Source of the DNA: Symbiodinium natans
Lineage: Eukaryota > Sar > Dinophyceae > Suessiales > Symbiodiniaceae
Direction: 5' to 3'
NCBI GenBank assembly: GCA_905221605.1
Contig: CAJNDS010000195.1
Location: 105,001-169,000 of the forward strand
DNA length: 64,000 nucleotides
In this document: one piece after another, positions 23,306 to 32,887 of the stretch
Numbering within the stretch: the stretch's first letter is position 1
Layout: each line of letters starts with the position of its first letter
Position numbers and translations under genes: made by a program
The notes under the pieces: generated by a model
The model's input: the letters and a program-made list of their open reading frames with translations, nothing else
Told to the model about the DNA's origin: nothing
The model's database searches: none

Positions 23306-24356
23306 CTGAGGGCTTAGGGGGCCGCAGCTGCGGTGCGGTAGCCGAGGTGCCCGATGACTGCACCTCCATACACTCTGTGGTCTGTTAGTCCGCCTGCGAA
23401 GCAATCCGCTGGGAGTTGGGAGTTGGTTTAGGGTTTAGGGTTTAGGGTTTAGGGTTTAGGGTTTAGGGTTTAGGGTTTAGGGTTTAGGGTTTGGGGTTTA
23501 GGGTTTAGGGTTTAGGGATAAGAACATGGTTGCTACACTTATACCTATCAGGTCCTTGTTTGTGGGAACCCTAAACCCTAAATCCTAAACCCTAAACGCT
23601 AAACCCGGGGGGGGGGGGGGAGTGAAAGAGCCTTGGACTTCATTTTCGGTAAAGAGGATTCAAGAGGGCCCTGCGTGATCTCGATGCTAGGGTTTAGGGT
23701 TTAGGGTTTAGGCCGGGCGTTCAGGGGTCTACGGTTGTAAGGGGTATTTTTGAGCATTTCTTCGTTTTTTTTTTTGGTTCGTTTGGGCAAGGGGAAGAAG
23801 CACGCTGGAGCTTTCTCGGAGGGTGTCAAAGAACTTACAGAGCTCTTAAGGGAGGTGATTCTAGGGGGGTAAATACCTAGGGAACCTTAAAGAAACTTAA
23901 GGAGCCTTGGGGAAGAATGGAGCGGATCAGGGTAAGGTGGTTGGCTTTTAAAAGTCTAAGAAAGTCTTCGAAAAATCGTTTTAAAAAGTCCCTCTTGGAA
24001 TGGAAGCATGGCTGTTCTGCAGTCTGATTGCTTAGCAAGCGCTGCTTGGGGAGCTGGTTGCTGGTAGCAGTGTTGGACGATTGCCCCTAAGTTCCGGAGA
24101 CGGCCATAAATAGGGGATTTCCGAAAATAGTGGTACCCCTTATATACCCCCAAAATCCCAAAATACTCTAGTACTATATAATCCCTTTAAAGAACCCCAA
24201 ACAGGGTACCCCCCCCCCCCCCCCCCCTTTTTCGGAAACCGCCAATTCCATCATGCATGGCAGGGGGAGGGTTGGCACTTCCCGGGACAACTTTCAAGGC
24301 CCAACCTGGTCAAGCCACCGGCGAACCATAAACCCCAAACGCTCAACACCAAGAAC

Positions 24357-24447
24357 CTTGAGCCCAAACGACACCACGGTCTTTTAACCTGAACCATAAA
24401 CCCCAAACGCTCGACACCAAGAACCTTGAGCCAAAAGGACACCACGG
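24357..24447 (-). repeat. Tandem 68-bp repeat with spliced-leader-like motif
   Basis: Two copies 68 bp apart. On the minus strand the right copy (24425-24447) begins CCGTGG and ends CTTTTGGCTCAAG followed by GT. The 12-nt end TTTTGGCTCAAG is the 3' end of the dinoflagellate spliced leader, and the following GT would be its splice donor. The middle differs from the known leader. The left copy (24357-24379) is more diverged (TTTGGGCTCAAG). This could be a decayed SL RNA gene repeat or a chance match. Confidence 0.3.
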
Positions 24448-24505
24448 TCTTTTTTTCTGGACCCTAAGCACCCGGTTTGGGGTTGAATAGGATATCAGGG
24501 TCATG

Positions 24506-24649
24506 TCAGGGTTTAGGGTTTAGGGTTTAGGGTTTAGGGTTTAGGGTTTAGGGTTTAGGGTTTAGGGTTTAGGGTTTAGGGTTTAGGGTCTAGGGTTTAG
24601 GGTTTAGGGTTTAGGGTTTAGGGTTTAGGGTTTAGGGTCTAGGGTCCCA
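24506..24649. repeat. TTTAGGG array
   Basis: About twenty units with two TCTAGGG variants. Confidence 0.95.
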
Positions 24650-25356
24650 AAGTTTCAGTACTGGATGATCCTAATGTCCCGGGCCTTGGCCAGCCTCTGA
24701 TTTTTAATCAACTTCAAAGCCGCATGGTTTAGGGTTTAGGGTTTAGGGTTTAGGGTTTAGGCACGTCGGTTCAAGGGCCTTTGCTGGGGAATGTTGCTCC
24801 TTTCAAGGCCCCGTGTTACTCGAAGCCTGGCCGAAAGCGCTATACATCGATACACGTCGCCAAGAGATGAGTTAGGTGCAGCGTTGGGCTTGTTTTTGGG
24901 TTCAGGGTTCAGGGTTTAGGGCTTAGGGTTTAGGGTTTAGGGTTTAGGGTTTAGAAGCTTAGGGTACTTCGTCTATTTTGAAGGGGGGAGGGGGATGAGG
25001 TTTTCAGGGGGTGGTTGGGTCGGTCAGCCACAAGGAGGCCCCATGCCCAAGTCAACCTTCAACAGTTTATGGGTTGAAGAGCTTCAGGATGTTTGGAAGT
25101 AAACCCTAAACCCTAGACCCTAGACCCTAAACCCTAAACCCCAAACCCTAAACCCTAAACCCTAAACCCTAAACCCTAAACCCTAAACCCTAAACCCTGA
25201 ACCCAAAATCCACTGCGGCTCCAGGCTTGGAATTTTACATTGGGTCCTAAGGACCCATCGATGTCCCAGAAGGGGTTTCGTCTTTTCGTATCCCAAAAGC
25301 GATCGAAACATTGCCTCCTGAAGCTCTCTACGCTCCCTGGATGCCCATATCCTGTG

Positions 25357-25492
25357 TAAGCCCCAAGCCCTAAGCCCTAAGCCCTAAGCCCTAAGCCCTA
25401 AGCCCTAAACCCTAAACCCTAAACCCTAAACCCTAAACCCTAAGCCCTAAACCCTAAACCCGAAACCCTAAACCCTAAACCCTAACCTAAGC
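25357..25492. repeat. CCCTAAG then CCCTAAA array
   Basis: About six CCCTAAG units, then CCCTAAA with single CCCTAAG and CCCGAAA interruptions. Confidence 0.9.
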
Positions 25493-25697
25493 CTAGCCTT
25501 CGCAAACGGAACCTCATCAAATTTGGAGCAGGGAAGGAGTGCGCCGGACGAGATTGTCGCCCTAAACCCTAAACCCTAAACCCTAAACCCTAAACCCTAA
25601 ACCCTAAACCCTAAACCTTTCAACCAAGTGGTCCGAAGCGACTAAGGCTGCGCTCCAACTTCTCATGTTCGCGCTCTAAAGGCTTCGGCTTTGAAAG

Positions 25698-26678
25698 GTG
25701 TGTGAAGCCCCAAACCCGAAACCCGAAACCCGAAACCCGAAACCCGAAACCCGAAACCCGAAACCCGAAACCCTAAACCCTAAACCCTAAACCCTAAACC
25801 CTAAACCCTAAACCCTAAACCAAGTTCTCTCTCTTTCTTTTCTTCAAGCCTGACTTGAATGGCAAGGAGACAGAGCCTGTGGATCCCAGGGACTGGGAGC
25901 TGTTGAACTTGTAAATCTAGGACCCAGAGTAGGCCCCTACTTCCCTTTTCTTTTTGTTTAGGGTTTAGGGTTTAGGGTTTAGGGTTTAGGGTTTAGGGTT
26001 TAGGGTTTAGGGTTTAGGGTTTAGGGTTTAGGGTTTAGGGTTTAGGGTTTAGGGATATAAGAACCTCCCAAAAACTCAAAACATTCTTCCTTTTACGGGC
26101 AAGGTTCAGGGTTTAGGGTTTAGGGTTTAGGGTTTAGGGTTGAGGGTTGAGGGTTGAGGCGTAAATGCTGAAGCCACAAGGCCTTTGACGGCAATTCAAG
26201 TTGCTGCATGACGGGTGCAGCAAAGTGTCCAGGAGCAAAATGCGAAGCCTTGCGATCCCAGGGTGAGTCCTAAACGCCAAGCACAGAACCCCCAAAACCT
26301 GGCAAGCTCCCCCCCCCCCCCCCCGCCCCAAAACCTGAGCCCGAAACAGAAGCTGACAGAAGCGAAAGTCCCTATAATAGTAGCCCCCAAAAGAGACCAT
26401 CATTTAGATAAGTGACATATCATCATCATACAGTATCTTTATCGTTTTTGATGATTGTATGTGTATGTATAGGTCATATTTATAAGACCCCAAACCCCAA
26501 ACCCCGAACCCCAAACCCCAAACCCCAGACCCCAAACCCCAAACCCCAAACCCCAAACCCCAAACCCCAAACCCTAAACCCTAAACCCTATACACCAAAT
26601 GGCCTAATATAATTTCCTACTTAGGTAAGGCAGCTCAAAAGAGGCCCTCTAGGATTCGGGTTTGTCGGGTTCAGGGGC
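25698..26678. repeat. Left copy of about 1-kb direct repeat flanking the PLE block
   Basis: Contains in order a CCCGAAA/CCCTAAA array, a unique segment with CTCTCTCTTTCTTTTCTTC, a TTTAGGG array (25957-26054), a second shorter one, a C-tract and a CCCCAAA array. The same order and near-identical sequence recur at 38761-39792. Differences are repeat numbers and a few substitutions. It ends exactly where PLE sequence begins. Confidence 0.9.
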
Positions 26679-27568
26679 CACCGTGCTCATGAATCTCCTC
26701 CACTACCAGTTCGTGGAATCGCGTGAGTTGTGTGAAAGGTGCTGGAGGGTTACACGCGGGACGGGCATGGGTCTACCACACTCGGGGGAAGTTGCGGACA
26801 GTGCATTTGCAACGCTGGCTGAAGATCCGTGGGCTACAGATCCCGACACTCAAGCACGGCATAGCATTGAAGGGTATTGGAGGTTCAAAGATGATATCCT
26901 GATACTCGGTTCGCACAGACAGCACGCCAAAGAGTTCTTCTGGAAAATGAGGGAATTGGCAGCGTTTTTCAAAGTGCAATGTGAAGCATGGAATGCTGAT
27001 GAAATCCAGTTTTTGGAAGTGATCGTGCGGAAGAATGTGGACAAGGGATGTTTCGAGACGATGCCCAAGCAACGCGACTCAAACATCAGTAAGCCACTGG
27101 ACATATCCAGTGCACATCCGGGGCATGTTCATCGGTCCTGGCCTCATGCTCTTATGCAAAGGGCCCGGGCACTGACTAACACTGCTCGTGGGATGGCAGA
27201 GGCTATGAATGACCTCAAGCGGCGCTTTCTTGACAATTTTGCTGACCCCCAGTTTCTTCAACCATGTAGTTCTCTTACGAAACATGTCGCATCAAACCCC
27301 GGCGGGATCACTTGGATCACGTTTGGTTTCCACCCTGCATTGCAGAGCAGCATCAAACGTGGTGTACAGAAATGTGTCCAAGGGCCTTTTTCCGGGTTGT
27401 ACTCATGGAGTTTTGGTGTGAAGCCGAATGTCCGTGTAGCATGGTCAAACCGGCTACGGAGTATAGCTTCATACGTATCGAATTTGTAATGGATGGAGGT
27501 TGGGGATTGGTGGTGGATGCTGTTGTTGTTGTTGTTGTTGTTGCTGTTGCTGTTGTTGTTGCTGCTGC
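26678..27568 (+). mobile_element. PLE copy A, 5'-truncated
   Basis: From CCACCGTGCTCATG onward this matches full unit B starting at 33986, through the ORF2 stop at 27489 and the GGATGCTG(TTG)n terminus. Only the last third of ORF2 is present. The left break is at the end of the 1-kb flanking repeat, with a single shared base. The TTG/CTG run at about 27520-27568 then joins LINE sequence. Confidence 0.85.
26679..27489 (+). CDS. Partial PLE reverse transcriptase (C-terminal third)
   Basis: Continues the ORF2 reading frame of the full units from TVLMNLLHYQF to the stop. It retains reverse transcriptase motif B (GTGMGLPHSG), motif C (FKDD), and the Penelope-type region with HPGHVHRSWPHAL. The N-terminal part, including the first catalytic Asp, is missing, so it cannot be active alone. 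It differs from unit B at only a few residues, for example Val for Ala before TRGTGMG and Thr for Lys before KHVASNPG. Confidence 0.8.
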
Positions 27569-29552
27569 CCAAGCTCAAGGCAAGTTTGAGCTACTTCGAC
27601 ACATCCTGTGCTCCACTAAGGCCCTGGAGGCTTCAAAGAAGTTGGAGATCTGGAGGGTTTATGTGGAATCCTCACTCTTGCATGGGCTTGTGGCCACTGG
27701 CATCACCTCATCAGGTCTTCAGAAGCTCCAGAGTAAATACTCGAGGATGCTAAGATCCATCTTTAAGCAACATCAGCACTACAGCCATATTGACACGAAG
27801 ACTCTGTTCGAGCAATATAAGGTTCAGACTCCTCAAGCGGTTTTGATCAGCCAGATGAAAAACTATCAAGACGCACTAGATGCCTGTCAGAAGCACAATC
27901 CGGATCAGAACATACAGTGGTATCTGGGACTTAGAGGTAGGATTGTTGCGCTGCAACAGGAGCTTCAGAGCATGCAACTGGACCTGACCGAGGCAGACCA
28001 GGAGGTACCGTGCTCTCTGTGCGATCGGAAATTTTCCAGCGCTAAGGGTCTTCAGCAACATACTCTGGTGAAGCATGGAGGACAGCGTGCGAATCAGCTA
28101 GGCCCAAAATTTCAGGTCACTGTGCATAGCTGCAAAGGACTTCCGCAATGTGCGGCATGCAACAGGCAGTTGCGCACAATGCATCAACTTCGCAGACATG
28201 TGGAGTCAGGCATTTGCCCTCAGCTGCACGAGCTGAAAGAAAGAGCCAAATCCTGTACAAGCTCAGAAAGCATAGCTATGATCTATCAGTCTAGCGTGCA
28301 GGAACAACTTAAGAAGGACCCTGATCTTCTACTACAAAAGAGACATGTCACTCAGCATCTATTAACGAACTGCAGTCTCTGTGGGCAATATATTGTTGGC
28401 CACAAAGGAGTGAAACAGCACATTCAGAAAGCTCATCCCGCTTTCTGGGCACAATCCTCGGCATCCATTCTTGCCAACATGCGAACACATAAGCGCCTCC
28501 TGCACAAAAAAGAAGAATGTAGGTATTGTCGCATTGTGGTAGATGCTCCAGTACGCCATGCAGAGCAATGTGTGGTTCTGCTTCAGACATACGCCATGAG
28601 TGCAGCTTGTGCCAAGCCTATGGAACTGCCAGATCTCTTCAGTGCAGATCCTCCAATTAGCCAGGTGAGAGGCAGGGCGGCTTCCTCCCAGGAGGCTTCC
28701 TCCAGCAGCCGAGCTTCTTTGCTGACATACACTGCACGCGTCTCGGGTCGTTCAACCACTGCACCTCCCACAGCTTCCATGCAAGACGCTGCCTGGCGTC
28801 TAGCTTATCATAATCCGCATCAACTGTGCTATGCACACACGGTCGTTCATATCCTTCTCTCTCTCTTGTCAGACGGACTGTTCCCAGATCCTTCCTTAAA
28901 TTCCATCTTAACGGAAATAGGTTCCCTGAATGGCAGATCCTCTCATGCGGATGTTCGGAGGTTGCGACATCTTCGTCCGCTGCTAGCAGGATGGCGATTA
29001 CGACCCAGGCAGGAGGATGCATCTCAATTTCTGTTGCATATCTCTCAGCGTATTCCAGATCTTTCATCAGATAAATGGGAGGCGCGAGTTCATATCTCAG
29101 CACCGGAGGAACGCATAAGTGTTGAGGAAAAAGGTGGCTTGATTCTGTATCTACCCGAGCCGCCGGATGGACTCTCGACTCTTCAGCAATCAGTAACACA
29201 ATGGACGAACAGGGGTAGTGTGTTTGCCTTGCTTACAGAAACAAGACTCATTTGCTTACAAATTCAAAGATTTGATCAGCAAATCAAAACTTCCCGCCCA
29301 CAAGCGCTGGACACAGTCCTTGAGATGCCAATGTTTCTAGATAATGGAACATCAACGGAAGCAGTGTCTTTTCGTCTCTATGCATTCATTATCCATATCG
29401 GCGAAGACTGGAGCTCTGGACATTACCGAGCGGGGTTTTGGAGAGATGGAGTTGCGTACCTAGCTGATGATAGTGATCCGCCAAGATGCACCATGCTCCT
29501 CTCGGATCAAATATGCCGAGGATCGTACTTGGCCTTCTATGTAAGAGATTAG
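27569..29552 (+). CDS. 3' part of LINE ORF: RT thumb, C2H2 fingers, USP-like protease
   Basis: One open frame to the stop at 29552. A frame continuing upstream through the TTG tract into PLE copy A (from 27312) is open by chance. The first 130 codons resemble the region after a LINE reverse transcriptase (LEIWRVYVESSLLHGL). Four Cys/His finger modules follow: CSLCDRK...H...H near 28017, CAAC near 28153, CSLC near 28375 and a CRYC...H...C module near 28519. The C-terminal 250 codons look like a ubiquitin-specific protease: NPHQLCYAHTVVHILL with the candidate nucleophile Cys at 28827, RQEDASQFLLHI equivalent to the USP QDAHEF box, and SGHYRAGFW (His box) near 29421, followed by YLADDS. The ORF at 49332-53663 has the same order. 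There is no start codon of its own and RT motifs are missing, so this is a 5'-truncated insertion. The USP assignment is by motif. Confidence 0.6.
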
Positions 29553-30440
29553 ATTCAGCCAGGCAGCCATGAGGCAGGCCTTTGCCCAATTGTCAGCACC
29601 CGCCAAGTCCAAGCACGCATGCGGAGGTTTCCTCCGGAGGCATCCTCCGCAGCAGTGTTCTTTCTTAAAGAAGACCTATCTGCCTGCTGTTGCTTAAGGC
29701 AACTCGGCATGAATGCTGCCCTGCGCGCAATAAAGCCATGATCTCGTGCTAAAAAGTACAGTCTCTTGCATGAACCTTCACATGCGGAGGTTTCCTCCGG
29801 AGGCTTCCTCCCCGGTAGTGTTTCTTATAGTAGATCGATCTGCCTGCTGTAGCGTAAGGCCAAGCTTACCCATTTTTGTCCCTGAACCTGAAGCATCTGT
29901 AAGAGCCCTGTGCGCACTTCCTTTGACCCCAGCAAAATTCCCCCCCGAACATGTGAGGCCTCCTCAAGGACGGTGGGTTCAACTTAGAGTCACTTTTTCG
30001 GATGCAACCTGCCTTGTCGCAGCGCTGGCCCCGAGAGCCGTGCAAGGTGTCCCAGGTCAGGTGCTTCCCTCTTCGCAAAGTACTCGTATCTATGTGAGAC
30101 CTCCTCCAGCATGGTGGGTTAAGTTCGGTTAGTTGGGGTCACATTTTCTCGACCAGGTATGAAATTTTGCCCTGTCGCAGCGCTGGCCCAGGAGCCGCGC
30201 AAGGCGTCCCAGGTCAGGCTTCGCAAACTCAGCTTCCCTGCATCCAATTTGGGCATCCTACTTGGAACGTGCAAGGCCGCCTTGGTGCGCTCTGCCTACG
30301 GCCCTCTGCCAGTTGTTTAGCGTTACCTGTGTGAGACGTCACTAGACGGGAACGCTGAGTGTCGGCCTCACCAGAGGTACGGCTCGCTAAACAGCTGGTG
30401 CGTGGGTGCTGGACGCAGTGACTCACAGTAGGGTGTCGGG
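29553..30440 (+). repeat. LINE 3' region with two internal direct duplications
   Basis: A segment containing CATGCGGAGGTTTCCTCCGG and CTGCCTGCTG occurs at about 29618-29690 and 29780-29855. A longer one of about 140 bp, containing GTCGCAGCGCTGGCCC and CCCAGGTCAGG, occurs at about 29948-30070 and 30090-30215. No coding frame is convincing. The element's right boundary is unclear. Confidence 0.6.
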
Positions 30441-31043
30441 GTAGCCGTGCTTACTTTTCACACCTTTGCAGTGCTGAGTACTTGATATCGGAGGTTGCCT
30501 CCGTGCGAACCTCAATTTCTTCATTGATTCGCTGCATCAGATCAGGAGATTTTCTCTTGAATATCCTTAAGTACTCTGCCAAAGCAGATTCAGTATAGCA
30601 GGTAGTGAGACCTGGCAATTTGGAGGAAGCGATCCTCTCGAGGTCCAAAAGGCCGGACTGTGAAATAACAAAGGCGGGTGAGACCTTCTATATCAAACTT
30701 GCCCGCCTTAATCACACCAAACTCAACTAGCGCACAGCTATAGCCTGCAACGCAACATCGGGGCCAGCCTGCATTGCAGCAGTCGCGGGTGCAGGTGAGC
30801 CAGTAGGAAGCGGTCGTAGGGTGCCCAGCCAGCACAGCGCTATCGCAGCCCCGAGGGGCGGATGCATTCCACATACTCGAACATAGCTGTGCACAACAAT
30901 CCTTTCAGCAGCCCTGAGGGGCGTGAAGTACGAACTAGCAAAGACTGCTGGAGCTCCCAAGGCGGATATAGAGTAGCCGACTTGCCGAGGATCCAAAGTG
31001 ATCAGAGGTCCACATGCTGATTCTGGCAGTGAGTGCAATGCAA
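30441..31043. other. Sequence between LINE remnant and PLE unit B
   Basis: No recognised gene. A 65-aa minus-strand frame at 30451-30648 has protein-like composition (LAEYLRIFKRKSPDLMQ) and might be a fragment of a coding sequence, but it has no recognisable family. The remainder to the TTG tract shows nothing I can name. Confidence 0.4.
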
Positions 31044-31079
31044 AATGTTGTTGCTGCTGTTGTTGCTGTTGTTGCTGTT

Positions 31080-31137
<58 letters not shown>

Positions 31138-31140
31138 TTG
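31044..31140. repeat. TTG/CTG microsatellite at left end of PLE unit B
   Basis: About 32 triplets of TTG and CTG in mixed order, ending directly at the PLE 5' sequence CTTTTTTGCGAATGC. The poly-Leu, poly-Gln and poly-Cys frames here are microsatellite translations. Confidence 0.95.
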
Positions 31141-31357
31141 CTTTTTTGCGAATGCAAGAGAGTGGCAAGTCAGCGATGTGTAAATGCTTGCAGCCAATTT
31201 TGGCCGAAGTGTGTAAAGAGAAGGGAGCTAAACTCTACAGGCGATTTCCCAAGTTTCGCCGCCACTTCGACTTAAAAAGTTCCTGCCATTGACAGTCTGA
31301 TCGCGAGAGTGCCCCATCGTGTGTGTCGTCATTCACCAGTTCACTCGTCGCGCGGCT

Positions 31358-32887
31358 ATGTCTTCCGTCCCATCCTCTACTAGACCATCTGCTGCTGAGC
31401 TGATTGCCAGTATAGATAGTCGTGTTGAGGAGCCACCTGCCAAGGTTCCCAGGTTGGAAGACACAATGGTAGAGATGCGCCAACAAAACATGCTCATGAT
31501 GAAGATGTTCGAGGAGTCACAGAAGAACATGATGCAAGTCATGGAATTTGCCAAGCAAACCGCCTTTTCTACGAACGAGCTGGTCAAGACCCTTGCAAAG
31601 CAAAACCAGCAACAGCAGCCACAGCCGCAGCAACAACGTCCACAGATGCAGATGCAGCATCAGGCTGAAGTATTCACTGAAGCTTGGTCTTCGGCAGCTG
31701 CAAGTGTTGTTGAGGGTGCAGCTACGCAAGCTGCCACCAGCGTGTTTCAGATGATGAAGCAGGCGAACCCTAAACTACCAGAAGCTGTTGTTCAATGCAT
31801 TGAGAAGACATCCATGTCTTTCATGAAGGACGTGAGAAAATATGCCCGCAGTGCCAAAGCTTTTGACGATGCTCATGAGAAGTACACCATCATGGCTGAG
31901 GATGCCCAGTCTAAAAGGTACCCGCCTGGTACCCGCCCATTTGCTTCGTCTTCCACCTTTGGGGAGTTGGATGAGGGATGGTCGCAGTCCAGAGAGAACC
32001 CGATGACTGTTGCAGTGACGATTCCTGCAGGGACTTGTCGGCGGGATGCAATGCGCATTCTACACCACAGCATGACGTGCCACATCAAAAGCATCGAGTT
32101 GGAAGCGCTCAAGGTCCACCGGGATGCTATGGTTTCGTTTGCCAACAAAGACACTCTGCGGAAGAGATGTTTGGTTGCCATCGAAGAGGTTGTGACAAAA
32201 GATGCTGATGTCAGAAACCTGGCTATTGACTCACCGGATTGCCTCAAGGTTGATGAGGAGTTGGTCAACAAGAAGGTGGATGAGAAGTACAACCAGGTTG
32301 TCAAGAAGGTGGTGGATGAAATCAGCAGAGCAGAAGAAAAGAAGGACAAGGACAAGCTGAAGGAAGAACAGGAGTTGAAGCAGTTCTCGCAGCAACGTCC
32401 GGAAAGCATCCTGAAAGATTTGGTGAGCCACTTCGTGTCCGAGGAGGTCTACAAGCACCAAGAGCAGGAGGATGAGCCAATGAGAACGGAAGCCGAGGCA
32501 AGCAGCACAACTCAAAAACTTGGGAAGGAGGATCCGAAGTTTGATGAGCGAGATGCTGTTTCCCAACTTGTCCAGGTTATCCGAGGAGATGGAAAAGGCA
32601 AGGGGCCAAGTGCGAAAGGCAAAGGTAAGGGCCACGGGCAAAAAACAAAAAACGGCGAATCCCCGGGGGCAGCCCCGGGGCACCATGCAACACCCGCCAA
32701 GCCCATGGGAAATGGGAAGGGCTGGTGGGGGAACAAACACTACAAGCATGCAGCCTGGGCAAACAAAAAGCAACAGAACACAGGTCAGTCCAAAGGCAAG
32801 CCCCAGAGCAAGGGCAAAGGGAAGCAGAGCAAAGGACAAGGCAAGAAAGGAGGAGACAAAGGCAAACGGCATGGAGGCAGAAAGTGA
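31358..32887 (+). CDS. PLE ORF1, gag-like protein, 509 aa (unit B)
   Basis: Start chosen at ATG 31358 (MSSVPSSTRPSAAEL); the frame is also open upstream to a GTG at 31319. The N-terminal 30 residues are disordered. Residues about 30-75 (MVEMRQQNMLMMKMFEES) are probably coiled coil, followed by a Gln-rich stretch near codons 83-105 and a long helical middle part with Lys/Glu-rich stretches. The last 100 residues are Lys/Gly-rich (GKGKGPSAKGKGKGHG) and suit RNA binding. No zinc knuckle is seen. Its likely role is to coat element RNA, as retroelement ORF1 proteins do. The 3' part overlaps ORF2 and contains the frameshift signal at 32647. Confidence 0.7.
   Translation: MSSVPSSTRPSAAELIASIDSRVEEPPAKVPRLEDTMVEMRQQNMLMMKMFEESQKNMMQVMEFAKQTAFSTNELVKTLAKQNQQQQPQPQQQRPQMQMQHQAEVFTEAWSSAAASVVEGAATQAATSVFQMMKQANPKLPEAVVQCIEKTSMSFMKDVRKYARSAKAFDDAHEKYTIMAEDAQSKRYPPGTRPFASSSTFGELDEGWSQSRENPMTVAVTIPAGTCRRDAMRILHHSMTCHIKSIELEALKVHRDAMVSFANKDTLRKRCLVAIEEVVTKDADVRNLAIDSPDCLKVDEELVNKKVDEKYNQVVKKVVDEISRAEEKKDKDKLKEEQELKQFSQQRPESILKDLVSHFVSEEVYKHQEQEDEPMRTEAEASSTTQKLGKEDPKFDERDAVSQLVQVIRGDGKGKGPSAKGKGKGHGQKTKNGESPGAAPGHHATPAKPMGNGKGWWGNKHYKHAAWANKKQQNTGQSKGKPQSKGKGKQSKGQGKKGGDKGKRHGGRK
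32647..32680 (+). promoter_or_regulatory. Predicted -1 ribosomal frameshift signal (unit B)
   Basis: Heptamer A AAA AAC at 32647-32653, with AAA and AAC exactly in the ORF1 codon frame. A 7-nt spacer (GGCGAAT) follows, then CCCCGGGG-GCAG-CCCCGGGG (32661-32680), a perfect 8-bp GC stem with a 4-nt loop. A -1 shift enters the ORF2 frame, which is open from 32629 and has no ATG until 32944. This is the geometry of known viral and retrotransposon -1 signals. Confidence 0.7.

Larger units (their letters stand above)
20541..25697. other. Second telomere-repeat mosaic
   Basis: No gene recognised. Unique snippets alternate with telomere-type arrays in both orientations, an (AG)n tract, a long poly-C tract and other homopolymers. 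The longer arrays and the spliced-leader-like repeat are listed separately. Minus-strand frames of 60-133 aa here are low-complexity translations. Confidence 0.85.

Noticed and set aside
27312-27568. In-frame N-terminal extension of the LINE protease ORF into PLE sequence
   Set aside because: The extension is the wrong frame of PLE ORF2 plus poly-Val/Ala from the TTG tract; fusion is accidental unless transcripts show otherwise.
31014-31140. Poly-Gln, poly-Leu and poly-Cys proteins
   Set aside because: All arise from the TTG/CTG microsatellite in different frames.
32640-32646. First AAAAAAC as frameshift site
   Set aside because: It is out of the ORF1 codon frame; only the second heptamer at 32647 has the required phasing.
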